NCBI GenBank assembly: GCA_014905825.1
Contig: JACGCN010000045.1
Coordinates: 124,001-188,000, forward strand
DNA from: Lyophyllum atratum
Taxonomy: Eukaryota; Basidiomycota; Agaricomycetes; Agaricales; Lyophyllaceae
DNA: 64,000 bases
Direction of reading: 5' to 3'
Part shown: piece by piece, positions 1-12,472 of the stretch
Layout of the letters: every line of letters starts with the position of its first letter
How positions within the stretch are numbered: position 1 is the first letter of the stretch
Notes under the pieces: generated by a model
Told to the model about the DNA's origin: nothing
The model's database searches: none
What the model saw: the letters and a program-made list of their open reading frames with translations, nothing else
Position numbers and translations under genes: made by a program

Positions 1-210
1 TGTATCCCATAAGTAAGCCCGGGCTTGAAGCGTTGAGGGGTGACAGAACGAGACGCCGACGTCGGGGGAAGCCCGGTTGAGGAGAAATTGCCGGCCTCGA
101 ATTGAGCGCATGGGTCTCTCGATAAATATATGGTCGGTGGGCGTCTAAGCGATCATTAGGATTTTTCCATGTATGAGCGACTTTGAGATCGTTGCACATA
201 CCATGTACCC

Positions 211-999
211 TCACTCTCGAGCTTCTGATTTCACGTTCAAATGGGGTGCTCCACCCCTAGAGCTTCCCGCATTCAAATCATCTTGAGTACGGCTATACCG
301 CGCACGACCGAAGGCATGGGGAGCATGGGCAGCATGGGCAGCACCGTCCCGTGGGCTTCCCATGACGACGTCTCCTATTCCTCCGAGCACTGAGCCCACA
401 GCATGGATAGCGCCTCCGGCAATGTGCAAAGCCGTGCCTAGCAGCGCAAGCGGGATTGAAAGCAGGGCGCGCACGATCCCTCCAGACTCCCTGAGTATCC
501 CTTCCCTCCCGGCCTTCGGGGCACGAATGAACTTCTCCGCACGCCGATGCCAGTCGGTCTTGATTTTAGGGTCGCGATGGGTGTCTCCCACGTCCCGCAT
601 CGCGTCTGCGACTTTCTGAGCTTCGGCTTCAGTGGGTTCGCGTCCTTGCTGTGCTGCCTCCTGGTACGTGGTCATGGAACGGTGGAGGTGATTTACGGAT
701 CCGGCTATGGCAGCTTCATACGGGGGAGGGCTGGCGCTATCATTGGACTCGGAAATTGATACGGGGCCAGCAGAGGTTTCCACAATCATAGGATCGGAGG
801 AAGAGAATGGGGGGTCGAGGATGTAGCGATTGTTGTTGATAAGGTCTTCAGGCTCGAGGCAGTGCACTTTCCAAAGTCAGCATCAAGGCGGCTTCGGACC
901 CGCTGCGGATAAGGAAGGCTGTTTGAGCGGTAAATTACACGACATAAAACTGCGCTTACCTCTATAACCAGTGTTAATTCCCTGAGTGGCGGTGAGCAT
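211..999 (-). CDS. Small Ala/Gly-rich basidiomycete protein with PPPY motif
   Basis: I do not recognise a named family. The main exon (867-211) encodes a PPPY motif near the N-terminus, a charged middle rich in Glu, Arg and Lys, then a hydrophobic Ala/Gly/Leu stretch of about 40 residues (IVRALLSIPLALLGTALHIA and following). That stretch could be one or two membrane helices or an amphipathic membrane-binding segment. A polar tail follows. I propose a short first exon (999-960, 13 codons plus one base) joined through a gtaagc donor and an aaag acceptor, because it gives an in-frame ATG. The simpler alternative is translation from the ATG at 789. PPPY could bind WW domains such as those of Rsp5/Nedd4 ligases, but this is inference. 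Confidence 0.5.
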
Positions 1000-1433
1000 C
1001 CGTCTGTCCAGTGGATACGATGTGCTGCATTATATTGTCGCAAAGTGATAAACGGTGCTAAGAGTCCTATCGTGTGGCCTTCAGTAGCTCAGCTCAGCCG
1101 GCGCTGTCGACATATAGATGAGTACCACGCGTTGTGGAGAGAAGAGTAGTAGATCGGATACAGCGTCGTTGCGGTGGAGAAGTTGATGGGGCCGGTGGTT
1201 GAAAATAGAATCCTCCCACGTGTAACGACCCCTTGCCGCTTGCGACTGTTCGACTCCATCATGATGGTGGCATTTTCAATAACATATGTGGGCTGGCGGG
1301 CGCAAAGCCTAAAACATTCACGTTTCTCCCAATTCTCTAAAGCCTCAGACTTTCACTGTCAGAGGTTCTCCTTGTCTTGCTTTCAGCTAATCGTCGGAAC
1401 CACACTCATTCACCCTTCAATTCTCAATAATAA
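1000..1433. other. Intergenic, divergent promoter region
   Basis: This lies between the small minus-strand gene and the bestrophin-like gene. I see no convincing coding exon and no strong TATA box. It presumably holds both promoters. Confidence 0.4.
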
Positions 1434-3847
1434 ATGGCTCAGAGCGGAAGCCTTTACCCCCGACGCTCGTTTACCAGGAACCATGATCTCCTTCCAGCAT
1501 CGCGTCCTGGAACTACCGGATACGCAAGCACTTACGACTCGGCCGTTCCTCGCCTACCAGCGTATTCACTAATCTCCTGGACATTCGGCCGAGGCTCTGT
1601 GGTACGTCACCTTTCGTAGTGTCAAGCCTAGCTGCTACCATGCTGATTCCAAGACATCAGATTTGGAGAATATGGCCCGCTGTACTGCTTCATACCACTT
1701 TTGCCGCAGTGATCGTTACATTATCGATGAAGGAGATAGTTCACCTGGATATTCCCAGTGTCATGTTGACAGTTCTAGGTATGCCGAATCTTCTCTTCCG
1801 ACATGTCTTCATCTGAGTTACCGTATAGGTGTTGTCATCGGCTTCGTGATCTCATATCGGGCCAGCAGCGGGTTCATCAACTTTTCTATGGATTAGTCTT
1901 GGCATACTGACTCCATTATGAAGGTACGACCGATATTGGCTTGGAAGAACGTGTTGGTCGGATGTTATACGGAATGCTCGGACTATGGGTCGCCTGATTT
2001 GGTTCCATGTTCCACCTCGTTTGTCGGCTAAGACCCCTCAAGAGATGGCATCAGGCAAGATTGAACGTTCATCGCAAGAACTTTTGAAAGTGATGGCGGA
2101 GAAGCGTGTAGCTCTGGATTTGGTAGAGGGGTGAGTGGTCATCCTGTTATTCATAAAAATCGTGACTAACAACCACTAGATTCGCTGTCGCATTGAAGCA
2201 TCACATCAGAGGTGACACCAATCTTGTTGATCAACTGGGACGGTTATTGAGCAGGCTTCATAGGCGAACTTGGTATCTACTACGAAGATCTCTATCATCT
2301 CATCCGCCCTCTTCACGAGGTAAGGTACCTCTGCCTGAACCTCCATATATTCCGCTCAGCACTCTACAGCACGAACATACGGAAGACAAAGCCATAGCAG
2401 AAGCAACAACCTCCGCTCTAGCTCAATCACCTCACAAAGCCCATCGCATATCTATGGAACCACCCATACCACAGGCGAAATCCGCCTCCGCCTCTCGTAA
2501 AGTAGCCTACACAGCTCCCGCCCCCTCCACTGAAGAGGCCGATCCCATCATACCACCAATCAACGCCTACGGCACCTTCGGTCCCAACAACTTGAAAGCC
2601 TCTCTCCGCCACCACCTAAAGCGCTCAAAGTCCCAAAGCTCCTCTCTCTCTTCCAGCTCCGACTCAAGCCATCACGTACTGCTGCCCTCGACTCTTCCAG
2701 ATGAGGACACGATGATGGCGAAGGTCTCCAGCGAGCTCATCCCGTTCTCCGGTATCGCGGGCATGATACGGAGGTATTTCAGCACGCAACAGCCGTTGGA
2801 GGTGCTCCCTCCGAACCTCTCAGTAAGTTCATAGTTTCGTGATCAGTCGTACCGCATTGTGACAATGAATCATGGAAGGCGGTAGAACAGGAATCGAACC
2901 TCCATCACCACCACCATTGGCAGGGACCGATTATGACGGGAGCACATGCAAAGCATAGGCCTAAGGTTGCTGGGGGTGGGGAGAACTTGCCTCTTGAGGT
3001 GTTGAGGTGCTTGAGCGAATGGTTGAGTGTTCTCGAAGACAGAGGAACAGTCCCTGGTAAGCCCCTCCTGTCGAACACGGTCTTGTATGACTACCATCCG
3101 ATTTGAATAGGTACGAGCATGGGCCCAATGGTTGCGACTGTCGCTGCGTTTGAAGAGAGTCTTACTAGTAAGCCACCTGTCACACATATATACTACGCTG
3201 GACTAACTCGACTGCCTCTTAGCTCTCGAGCGTATCCTTACGACCCCTCTTCCCTTGTAAGTCGCGCCCCAAGTTATGAAATTGTTCAGGACTGATAGTA
3301 TGCAATGCGCAGTGTTTATTCCGTCCACATTAGGTGAGATCTTTCCTCTTTTTTCCCCTTCCATCGCTGACGACCACTGTTTCACTCAAGGCAGTACGCC
3401 TCTCCGATATCTTGCGGCTTTCCCTGGCATTAACCTAACCCTATCAGTACCGTCTGGTTATACCTCTTCTTCCTTCCCTTCCAGCTCGTCACTCTTTTCG
3501 GGTACTACACAATCCCAGGCGTCGCCATAGCCGCCTTCATCTATCTAGGCTTTCTGGCCGCCGGCGAGGAAATCGAACAACCTTTTGGTTACGACGATGT
3601 AAGAAAACTGCCCCCTCTGTTCAGAGACCATCTTAGCTGACCAGGGCCTCAGAACGACCTTGACCTCGACCTCTTTTGCCATGAAATCGTCCACGCTGAT
3701 ATCGAGCATCTGAAGAAGTCCCCGTGTCTCAATGCGTACCTCGGACCGACTCGCCCGACCCCCGTCCACCGGCAGTCGATGACGGTCGTCGAAGTCTCTT
3801 CCCACTATGACCATGGTCCTGATGAGTCATTAGGCGTGTCATCTTGA
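1434..3847 (+). CDS. Bestrophin-like (UPF0187/RFP-TM) anion channel
   Basis: A multi-intron gene for a fungal bestrophin-type membrane protein, a family of chloride or anion channels. Exon 1 (1434-1601) ends in WTFGRGSV. Removing a 59-bp intron gives IWRIWPAVLLHTTFAAVIVT, the first membrane helix. Later exons give GVVIGFVISYRASSGYDRYW and then LIWFHVPPRL, which are family hallmarks, followed by EKRVALDLVEGFAVALKHH and ELGIYYEDLYHLIRPLHE. A low-complexity Ser/Lys-rich insert (about 2340-2830) precedes FEESLTTLERILTTPLPFVYSVHI and the last helices (TVWLYLFFLPFQLVTLFGYY). The C-terminus EEIEQPFGYDDNDLDLDLFC is the usual acidic, Ca-sensing-type end of the family. Introns are 45-115 bp. Substrate and cellular membrane are not shown by the sequence. 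Confidence 0.9.
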
Positions 3848-4110
3848 GTGGGGAGCGGTGTATAACTCAGTGAGGTATTTTCGCCCCACTCAGATGTATC
3901 CCAGCAGAACTGACCCGCCGGCTGGGCACTTCCCCAGATATGCAGTTGCAAGCCTCGTGGGGGAAATTTGCCAGTCTATTTGTAATTTGGCTCAAGCTCC
4001 GATCGCGGAGGGTACGTTTATGGGGCGTCGGCACGCCTGCCGATTTACTCTTCAGGGTCGAAATTCCGACGCCCCACGATGTCAATGTTCTTTTATTGTA
4101 CATTCCCCAC
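3848..4110 (+). promoter_or_regulatory. Upstream region of MFS gene with 10-bp inverted repeat
   Basis: The arms GGGGCGTCGG (4022-4031) and CCGACGCCCC (4066-4075) are perfect inverted repeats 34 bp apart, about 100-155 bp before the MFS start codon. CGG/CCG half-sites are what Zn2Cys6 regulators bind. Whether this pair is used is inference. Confidence 0.35.
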
Positions 4111-4120
4111 TATATATAAA
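4111..4120 (+). promoter_or_regulatory. TATA box of MFS gene
   Basis: TATATATAAA lies 57 bp before the ATG at 4177, a good core promoter position and sequence. Confidence 0.6.
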
Positions 4121-4176
4121 CACCTTTTTGACCTCGCACGCGACAGCATACCCCAGCCTCGTGGGGCCCCTTACCC

Positions 4177-6663
4177 ATGTCCATTCAGCCTGCAACCAGC
4201 GCTGAAAAACCTGCAAACTCAAGCCCTGCGGCAGAAGAGGCTGAAGCAGGCTCTCGACACTCTGGAAAGTCTGATGTGGTTCTAACAGATCAGACAAACC
4301 TCCTGCCCTTCAAGCAAGTTATCGCCGTCTTCTCGGGCCTGGCTCTTTGTATCATCGTGTCGACGTTGGACTCTGTCATCGTAGCTACGGCGTTGCCTAC
4401 GATCTCTACGGCGTTCAATGCCGGCTCCGTCGTATCATGGGTTCCGTCCGCGTACCTACTGACGTCGACCAGCTTCCAGCCGCTGTATGGGCGCTTCAGC
4501 GATATATTTGGGAGGAAAGCAGCGTTGACGCTCGCCATGTCGATATTTATGGTGGGAAACCTGGTCGCGGGGTTCTCCAAGACCATCGTGCAGCTGATTG
4601 TGTTTCGGGGGTTCGCTGGTGCTGGCGGAGGTTAGTGGAAGGGATCACGGAGAGCAGATGCCTTCAAGTGTTTGGCTTCATCTCCGTGTTCTGTCGTTGA
4701 CTGATTGTGTGACTCCCTCATAGGTGGGATCATCAGTATGGCGCAGATTGTGATATCTGACATTGTCAGTCTTCGCGAAAGGTATGGATATCTCGGCCGA
4801 CTTGCCCATTCGGCACGTGAACCTAATTCTTCTTCTACAGAGGGAAATACCAAGGCATTATCGGCGGTGCTCTCGCGTTAGGGTACACCATAGGACCGGT
4901 GATAGGCGGTGTTTTGTCGCAGAAAGTCAGCTGGCGGGTTCGTATCTTTTCCAAATCCCAATCATACCACACAGCCGGACGCATGCTTGACAGTGGTGTT
5001 TCTGGATCGATATACCCGTCTCCTTCGTAGCGATGTGTGTCGTTGTCTTTGTGTTGCCTTTGAAACCTGTGCAGGGCGACATGCGGCGGTGAGCGTGGAT
5101 GCAACACCACCCTGCTTCCATTGCTGACCTGGCCCCCCTCGCTCACGTAGGAAGCTTCTCGTCGTCGATTACCTCGGTGCAGGGCTTACCCTACTTGGAT
5201 GTTCCTTGGTAATTCTACCCCTGATCTGGGTAGGCCACCCATTCTTCAACTCAATCACGATACTCGCTGATCACATAGGTCAGGGCGGCGTCACTTTCCC
5301 CTGGAAGTCCGCTGTCGTGTTGGCCCCTTTATTTTCGGGGTTTATTGTAATAGTGCTCTTCTGCCTCTGGGAATGGAAAGGAGCGCAGCTTCCGATAGTT
5401 CCAAGTGAGTTCGTCATGTTTTTCTCTTTCAAGTGGTGGTGGCTGAATCCTGAGGCTTGCAGTGTACATATTCAAACATGTCACGGTGACTGGCGTGTAC
5501 ATCACCATGTTCATCAAGTGCGTTCACGGGCTTGTCTTTTCATAATCTTAGAAGCGCTAAGGACCGCCCAGTGGCTTCATCTTCTTCTCCTCTCTCTACT
5601 ACCTTCCGCAGTTCTTCCAAGTCGGGCTGGGATACACCCCCATCCGCGCTGGGATCTTCCTTATACCTCTCCTCGTCAGTCAAATGATCGCCAGTTGGAT
5701 TTCCGTCAGTCCTTCCTTCATCCACAGTATACCCCCCGCCTCTTCTTACGCGCATTTTGGGATAGGGCGTGATTGTCAGCCGGACGGGTAGATATCGGGT
5801 TCGCTCCTAAGTTCACTTTGCCTTTGCCTTGGTACATCACCTGAGAACACCTCCCCAGACGATCATCCATCTTGGCTTCGGTGTGTGGGCAATCGCGTCC
5901 GGGTGTCTCTCTACAATTACCCCGAGCTCGCACAGGGCGGTGCTCGTCGTGTATATGCTGCTCGCTGGGGTGGGTGCTGGTCAGGTCCGTCGCAGAGCTT
6001 GATGATATGCGGGGTGTTAGCTGATTCGTGTGTGTTTTGGTAGACGCTGCAGACGACGACGGTGGCTGCGCAGGCTAGCGTTCCGAGGAGGGATATGTCT
6101 GTTGTGACGGCGTTCCGGAACGTAAGTGCAATGCATTGTCTGCACGTTCAGACTTTGAACCTTATGGTTATGTTGCAGTTCATCCGATTACTCGGAGGCA
6201 CCTTGAGCCTTGCCCTAAGCTCCACCATAATGTACGTGCCCCCCTCCCCCCCTCCCTCCCCTCCCCTCCCACACCCAGACCCACGCCTTCCCCCAGCAAC
6301 AACTCCCTCACAACCTCAATGACCCACCTCTCCCTCCCCCCCTCCCTCATAACCAAAATCATAAACGACCCCTCACTCCTCGCCTCCTCCCATCCCTCCG
6401 CACTCGGGCTCTCCCCTTCCACCACAAGGTATATCCTGGACGAGGGGTACACGAAGGGCTTCAGGGCGGTGTTCGTGCTGAATGCGGGGCTGGCGGGGGT
6501 CGCGACGGTGGCGAGTGTGTTGATGATTAGGCATAAGGAGTTGACGAGGGGGGATGAGGCGGGGAGCGGGGCGGCGGAGAAGACGGGAGGGTCGATGAGT
6601 TTGGACCGCCCGGGGCGGGACGATGTGGAGTTGGGGAATGTAGCGCCTGTTGCGAAGTCGTAA
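4177..6663 (+). CDS. MFS multidrug exporter, DHA2 (14-TM drug:H+ antiporter) type
   Basis: This encodes a plasma-membrane or vacuolar proton antiporter of the major facilitator superfamily. A soluble N-terminus of about 45 residues leads into TM1 with LALCIIVSTLDSVIVATALP, the DHA2 motif D1 (LDxTIVxVALP-type). QPLYGRFSDIFGRKAAL is motif A. The exons after introns at about 4633, 4781 and 4937 give ALGYTIGPVIGGVLSQKVSW, which is motif C, the antiporter signature. Further exons encode GFIFFSSLYYLPQFFQVGLG-type helices and VPRRDMSVVTAFRNFIRLLG near the C-terminus. The start is fixed by the strong TATA box 57 bp upstream. Members export azoles, toxins or metabolites, but the substrate cannot be read from sequence. 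No biosynthetic genes lie beside it. Exact splice sites in the middle third are uncertain. Confidence 0.88.
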
Positions 6664-7304
6664 GTGACGAAGACGGAGGTGGATAGGTATATTTCGTTAG
6701 AGGTCGTATGTGACCGGTGAATATAGATAGTATGTTCAAATATTCGTAATCGTAAAACAAACCACAAAAATCTACAACTTATCACCCTCGGGCTAGCGCG
6801 AGAGGAGGGTGCAACCAAATTGAAACAACCGCTCATCATCAACTCCTCATCTCCCAGAGCCGACCTTCCGCTCCAAGGGTGTATAATACAATACATCCAA
6901 GTCCAACATTAAATATGCCAAGGTATATGTTACACCGTATCTAGATACGAATAAGAAACACGACAACAAAAAGATGATATACAACCCCCCAAAGCCCCCA
7001 TGCAAATAAGTCGGCTAGCAGCACCTTAGCCTATGCCGCAGAGTAGTAGTGTGAAGTGTGATGCAAGGTAGGTCCCAAGATGTCCCCGCTCACTGGTAGA
7101 GGCACATGCGGAATGCTCCTTATCTTCCCCAGGCGGTATTTTCCCTAATCGGGTGCTGCGGATGCTGCGCACTTGACCTACGACTAACAGGTCCTGAACT
7201 TCTCGAGCAGCCGCTCAACTGACTGAAGGGACCTCAGCCCCCGGCATACCCGCCGAGGAACTGTTCGGTCCACACATGCCCACCAAAGCAGAACAAAGCA
7301 CCAC
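6664..7304. other. Intergenic between convergent genes
   Basis: This contains the 3' regions of the MFS gene and of the minus-strand gene that ends at 7305. I see no further coding signal. Confidence 0.5.
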
Positions 7305-8702
7305 CTAGCACACCGTACATTCCGAATCCGCACTCGCCCTCCCCAGCCGTGCCTCCAGACGCGCCCTGAGCATTTCATCGGGCGCAATGTAGGATGTCCC
7401 CCTATACAAAAAACGAAATAATTTGGAGTCAGCGACGGTCCCTCCACGCTAAGAGACCCCAATAAAGGGAAGGGACATACGCATACTGTAAACTCGAACC
7501 CATCATACTATCCTCGAGCGCCACCACAATCTGGCTCTGTCCATACACAAGCTGCTCCCTCGACTTCAGCCTGATCACGATCGTCGGTTTGGGCTTCGGG
7601 GGCGTGGGGTTTGGTTTTAGGGGGCGCGCCTTCACCCGGTCCAGGAGGGACGGCGGGGAGGGCAGCGGTGCGGGTGGGGGGAACGGCGTTTCGGCGGAGG
7701 TGGGCGTGGGTTCTGGGATGATGAGGCGGGAGTCGATCCAGGTGGGGGGGCTGTGCTCGAGGAGGGCGAGGGAGATGCACCACGAGCCTTGGCGGGCGCT
7801 CCCACTGCCGCTCGGGTCTTGCGCGATCGAGAACTCGAGACGCCACATCCTGGCTGAGAGGGAGGGAGGTGTGAGGGGCGGATTTACGGGGTGTACGGAG
7901 AAGGCGTACCTCGAGCGATAAAATCCAACTCAATCCGTTTCGAAACAAGCATCCTCTTCTGAAAATGCACCACCCCAAACTCCACCGCGAACGCCCCCTC
8001 ATCCCCCTCCACATTCTCCACCCCAATCTCGTCCGGCGGGATCGTGCCCCCCAGCAGCATCTCGTCCGTCCCCGAGAGCGGCGCGAACTCCGGCGACATG
8101 CGCAGGCGCTGGAAGAGCAGCTGGTCCGAGGTCAACAGGCACGCGTGTCTTATGTCCCCGATCGTCTTGGGCGTGAGCGGACTAGCGTACGATATCAAGG
8201 CCGTAAGCAAGTCCGGGATCGCCGTCTCGTCCTCCTCCCCGTCCGGGGGCCGTTTCACGATCGCCCAGTACATGGGTGTGTGCCCCTCGATGGAGGGGTC
8301 CTGGAGGAGGGTGGAGAGGGAGAGGTCGTGCCCCGCGCAGGCGTCGGCGCAGCTTTCGAGGATGCCGAGGGAGGCGAGGGAGTTGGTGTGTTGCTCGCGG
8401 ACGAGGTCGCGGATGAGCCCGAGGACGGTTTTGTGGACGTCGCGCGTGGTGCGGGAGGCGCTGAAGTTGAACCAGGAGGCGTGCGCGCGTTTGGCGGTGG
8501 AGCTTGAGCTTGAGGAGGAGGGGGACTTTGCGAGGGGGGGTGGGGAGAGTGGGGAGTCGGGTGTTCTTGAGGAGGAGGGAAGAGCTATGAGTTCGAGGCG
8601 TTTGTGTTGGACGGGTGTGGTGTTCGCTCCGACGGATTCGTAGGATGGTGGGGCGTCGGATGGGGTGGCGTCGTCTGGTAGTGGGTATTTCTCGACGATC
8701 AT
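7305..8702 (-). CDS. Conserved basidiomycete protein, PPSY motif and ankyrin-like segment
   Basis: Three exons (8702-7910, 7853-7481, 7401-7305) join in frame. The N-terminus carries PPSYESV, a WW-domain-type ligand, then a Ser/Pro-rich linker. A globular region follows with LASLGILESCADACAGHDLS and EGHTPMYWAIVKR. The 'G.TPMYWA' core resembles one ankyrin repeat. The second half has alternating hydrophobic strands (FAVEFGVVHFQKRMLVSKRI and MWRLEFSIA), a long Pro-rich loop and TIVIRLKSREQLVYG, suggesting a beta-rich domain. The last exon ends in SECTVC, and the terminal Cys pair could be lipidated. I know no function. The start is the ATG at 8702. An upstream open stretch to 9095 lacks any sign of being coding and is probably leader. 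Confidence 0.65.
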
Positions 8703-9877
8703 GGCCGCGGTTCCCTGTATTCGCAATGAAGGGTATGAGTCAGTTCCTGGCAGATAAGAGGATACAGGACGTGCAGCTGCGGAAAGAGGTTGTGGACAAA
8801 GATCAAGATGCTGCGGCTCTCCCGGCAACCCAGAAAACGGCACGAAACTACGCGGCACAGCCATCCACGTGAGGCAGCCCAAGTGGTCATGTGCCTGATC
8901 GCGATTAATTGTAACGCGTTTGTCGCGGAACCTGAAGCTTGAGGGAAGTTTACACGGGGAAGAAACCGCCAACCACAAAGAATTAAAGTAATCTCGCGTC
9001 CCAAACCACAAATCGCGCCTTCGAAGTGAAACAGAAGCCCAGGAGCTAGATTGGAATGCCCAATGAGTGAGCAACCCCGCCGCAGTACACAGCAAAGCGC
9101 AGCGAGCGTATCGCTTGTTCCTATTCTCACTGCGATTCTATTTGTTGAGACAGCAGTGTACATCCCGTGAGACTGCCTGCGTCGGAGGAGCTCGGTGGGG
9201 AGTTTATTGATGGGTGCCAGCGCCGTGTTTAGTCTGTCGCGGCAAGCTGCTTGTACTGTTAGCTCCTCGGTAAGCCGTGCGATTCCGTAACGCAGGGAGG
9301 AGATTCTGTCTTCGCAGGTGAGAAGGAGGGATACGTGGGCGATCTGACATGCCAGTACAGTTGAACGGCCGGGCCGATGTTCGGTCAAGCGAAGGAGGGA
9401 ATGGCCGCCTAGTGGGTTTTTTTTTGCCAACTGGGAACGAATCTGTACAAGATTGAGCGCCACAGCGTTTGCCACAGCGCAGGACTTGCTTAGCTTCGCA
9501 CGCGGTTTAGTCTTCATGGCAGATTAGTCGCGAGTACGGCCCAATTCCTGTCAATTCTGAACAGTGTAAAGGAACGCGTTTCGTCAGAGGGCGTTTTTTA
9601 TTGGAGTGAATACTAACCTGCAAGGTGAAGCCACGTCTTTCCCGCCTCTGAAGCTCGCCTCTCAATCACAGCCAACCTCCACAGCTGGAGAAGGAGGAGA
9701 TAGAAATTGAAATTGCCAAGAAACGCCATGATCGGGCCGCAGGACCCCGAACACCAACCCGATCACGGTCCACCGGCGCCGAACAGTCAATTTCAAATTT
9801 CGCGTTGACCCCCCGCCCCTGAGGCGCCCAACCAACTCTTCCCCCTTCTCCCCCTCCCCGTGGCCCCAGCAAGGAAA
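8703..9877. other. Intergenic with possible F-box remnant
   Basis: On the minus strand, 9517-9180 can be translated into a stretch ending LNTALAPINKLPTELLRR. This matches the 'LN..L.PI..LP.ELL..IF' start of basidiomycete F-box proteins, but the frame is lost right after it and no LRR-type body follows. Probably an F-box relic or a chance match. Confidence 0.3.
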
Positions 9878-11304
9878 ATGGCGTCCCTTCTCCGCGCCTA
9901 CAAGTATGTCTTCTCTGCGAACATGTGAACCTGCGATTAACATTGACCTGACCTTCATCGACAGCACCCTCCTTATCCGGCGGCCTATGCTCGCGTCCTG
10001 CGGCACGGCTACGATTCTTTTTGGTGCGGGCGATGTGATTGCGCAGCAGGCTATTGAAGGGAAGGGGAAGGAACATGATGTGAGTGGATCTATGTTCGTC
10101 GGGGATCTATGTTCGTCGGGAGGTGGTGATGCGTATGATCGAGGGGCCGTGGTGGATTATGGATTGCACCGTTTGCACTGGTGGTCGTTTGTTCATTATA
10201 CTTACCTCCTTCGTGATTCACGCACTAGTTTGCGCGGACCGCACGCCTGTCGTTCTATGGAGGTGTGTTCTTGCGTCTCCCCCCCATCCTTCCTTTGCTG
10301 TTGCTTTTGCGTCTTTCCATTTCTCGTCAAGTCCCTACAACTCTCCATGCTCCCTCCTCATCCTCCTTCTCCGTTCCTCGCTGACCACACACTCTCTCCA
10401 CCTCCCTAGGCGCCATGTTCGGCCCCTGCATGACAAAATGGTACCAGTTCCTCAACTCCATCAAGTTCACCAGCCCAACGCGTGCCCTCGTTGCCCGGGT
10501 GCGTCTTGCTCCCTCCCCCCCTCCTCCCCCTCTTACTCTTACTTGATCCAACGCTCATGTGGTTCGTGCTATAGGTCGGCCTAGATCAAGCCGTCTTGAC
10601 CCCAGGTGCGCGTTAATGCCTCCGTACCTGCCTACGCGACAGCCCTGACGCCCCGATAGTCGCGGTGGCGTTCTTCTTTGGATCGATGAGCACGTTGGAG
10701 GGCAAGCCGCAGGAAGCTGTTGAGCGGATAAAAGCCGTGCGGTTCACTCTTTCGTGATATCCTGTGAAGTGACCTTATAGTCGGTTTTAGGCGTATGTTC
10801 CTACTATCATACGTAATTGGTGAGTTCCTCCTGGATTATCATTTGTGGATGGGTGCGCATGCTGACTTGTGGTTGTTCCTCCAGGGGCGTGTTCCTCCCG
10901 ACACAAATAATCAACTTCGCCCTCGTACCGCACCACCTCCGCTTCGTGGTCGTCAGCGTCGTCAGTCTGTTCTGGAGTACGTCGTATTCCTCCCCTCCCC
11001 TCTTTACAGCTCCTTCCACCATCGGGACCTGGCGTGCCTGCTGCCGAGACGTGATCCCGACCTAGAAGTCGTGATGTACAGATCATAACCCTGCCGTGGG
11101 ACGTCCGAACGCTTGTCCATCAACGTCACGACCACCATCCCCACTGATCTTTCTCCGACCCTACACGCAATAGGGTACTGATTCCCTTTTCTTCCTTTTT
11201 TCGTCTTAATAGATACGTACCTGAGCGCTGTCAACGCGCAACAGCAGAAGTTGGAGTTGGAGGCGGCGGCACTCGCGCTAGAGGAGGTGGAGAAGGACGA
11301 GTAG
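9878..11304 (+). CDS. Mpv17/PMP22 family membrane protein (Sym1-like)
   Basis: About nine exons encode a protein of roughly 195 residues, the usual family length. Exon 1 gives MASLLRAYN (9878-9903) and exon 2 TLLIRRPMLASCGTATILFG with GAGDVIAQQ, the canonical N-terminal signature. Then come FARTARLSFYGG, GAMFGPCMTKWYQFLN, VGLDQAVLTP, AVAFFFGSMSTLEGK, AYVPTIIRNWGVFLPTQIIN and FALVPHHLRFVVVSVVSLFW. The last two blocks are the Mpv17_PMP22 domain hallmark (N-W-x(2)-FLP-Q..NF). Four membrane spans are expected. Yeast Sym1 and animal Mpv17 sit in the inner mitochondrial membrane and PMP22 in peroxisomes; which applies here is not shown. The C-terminus is an Ala/Glu-rich helix ending EKDE. Confidence 0.92.
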
Positions 11305-12472
11305 GACATAGGAGATGGGGTTATACCCGGATTTGGGGACGTGGACTTGGACTAGGAAGGCTGCATGGCTGGCTTGCGGAAGAAACGAGCGAGGGCAGCT
11401 TGGAATTGTGTGTGGATGTGATACCGACGAGCAGGTTTATCTTGCTTGTCTGAATTGTGGAAGTAGCGTATACCTGTATGATTGCACGCATGTATAGTAC
11501 TCGCAGGGAACCATTACCATCGATCACTGGCATGATGATGACCAACAACGATATTTGTGTGCACCACCATCGTAATCGCCATTTCAGCGCTCAGCATCCA
11601 GCTATGCCTACTCTGTGTAAGTCGTAACCTAAAAGGACATCCATGCAAATCCGCCATTGGCACTGACACCAATCTACACAACTAAGTATGTAAGCCATGT
11701 CCACAGATGTCCACTTCTCCGTGCCAACAAATTCCACGTCACACTGACAGCATCTCCGAGAATCGCATCCCTTTGGCTCCATCTCCACACCACCAGCATC
11801 AAGAAGCACCAGTCGCGCAGAAGGACCCTCAACAGATTGCGGACTCATAGCTATGTACAGATGCCAATAGATGCCAATCCCATCCCAAAGACGTGATGGC
11901 GAAGGAACCGAAGCTCGACGCGACCATGTGGGACCGAAATATCAAATAAGATCGTCCCTTCGCCTCTCACGCGGCCCTCGCCCCCATCCCCCCTGAGAGT
12001 CAAAGTTGTTAGCCGAGGGTTTGTTGCAGGCAACGTCGCTCGCTTATTCATTTCGTTCTCGGCTCCTCCGCCCACGACGCTCTTTTTTCCCTCGACCGAC
12101 TGTGCAGTTGCTCCACCCGCCGCTGCACTGCCAGCGGACTCGGACGAGTACCTACTTTTGGGTGCCTGTGCTCAAGTCCCGCCCCGGTTCGAAAAAGCGG
12201 TTTCTTGATTTCATATTTCCTAGCAAAGGTCCTGTTATCTTGTATACCCCGCTCCCGCTCTGCATACCCCGCCACCGCTGTACATCGGAGTCCTGTGTCG
12301 TGTTGCAGGGACGTCGTATCACATACCTGTCGTACGTACGTCGCATCTTTCGCTTCCCGGCATCAGGTCCAGGCTGCTCACTGACCACCAGTTCATCATC
12401 CTTCGTAGACTTGTGAACACGCGCCCCCACCCTCGGCGCGATAATCACCATTCCTTACAGAGCTAGACGCCA
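11305..12472. other. Intergenic, pyrimidine-rich leader
   Basis: No coding region or RNA gene is recognised. The part from about 12040 to 12470 on the + strand is CT-rich, as is common in fungal promoters and 5' leaders, and runs into the next gene. Confidence 0.4.

Noticed and set aside
4177..6663. A secondary-metabolite cluster around the MFS exporter
   Set aside because: Neighbours are a bestrophin-like channel and an unknown protein. No synthase, oxygenase or regulator is adjacent.
7965..8643. Long + strand open frames opposite the 7305-8702 gene
   Set aside because: They are Arg/Gly/Glu-rich antisense readings of a GC-rich exon. The minus strand has the protein-like sequence and proper introns.
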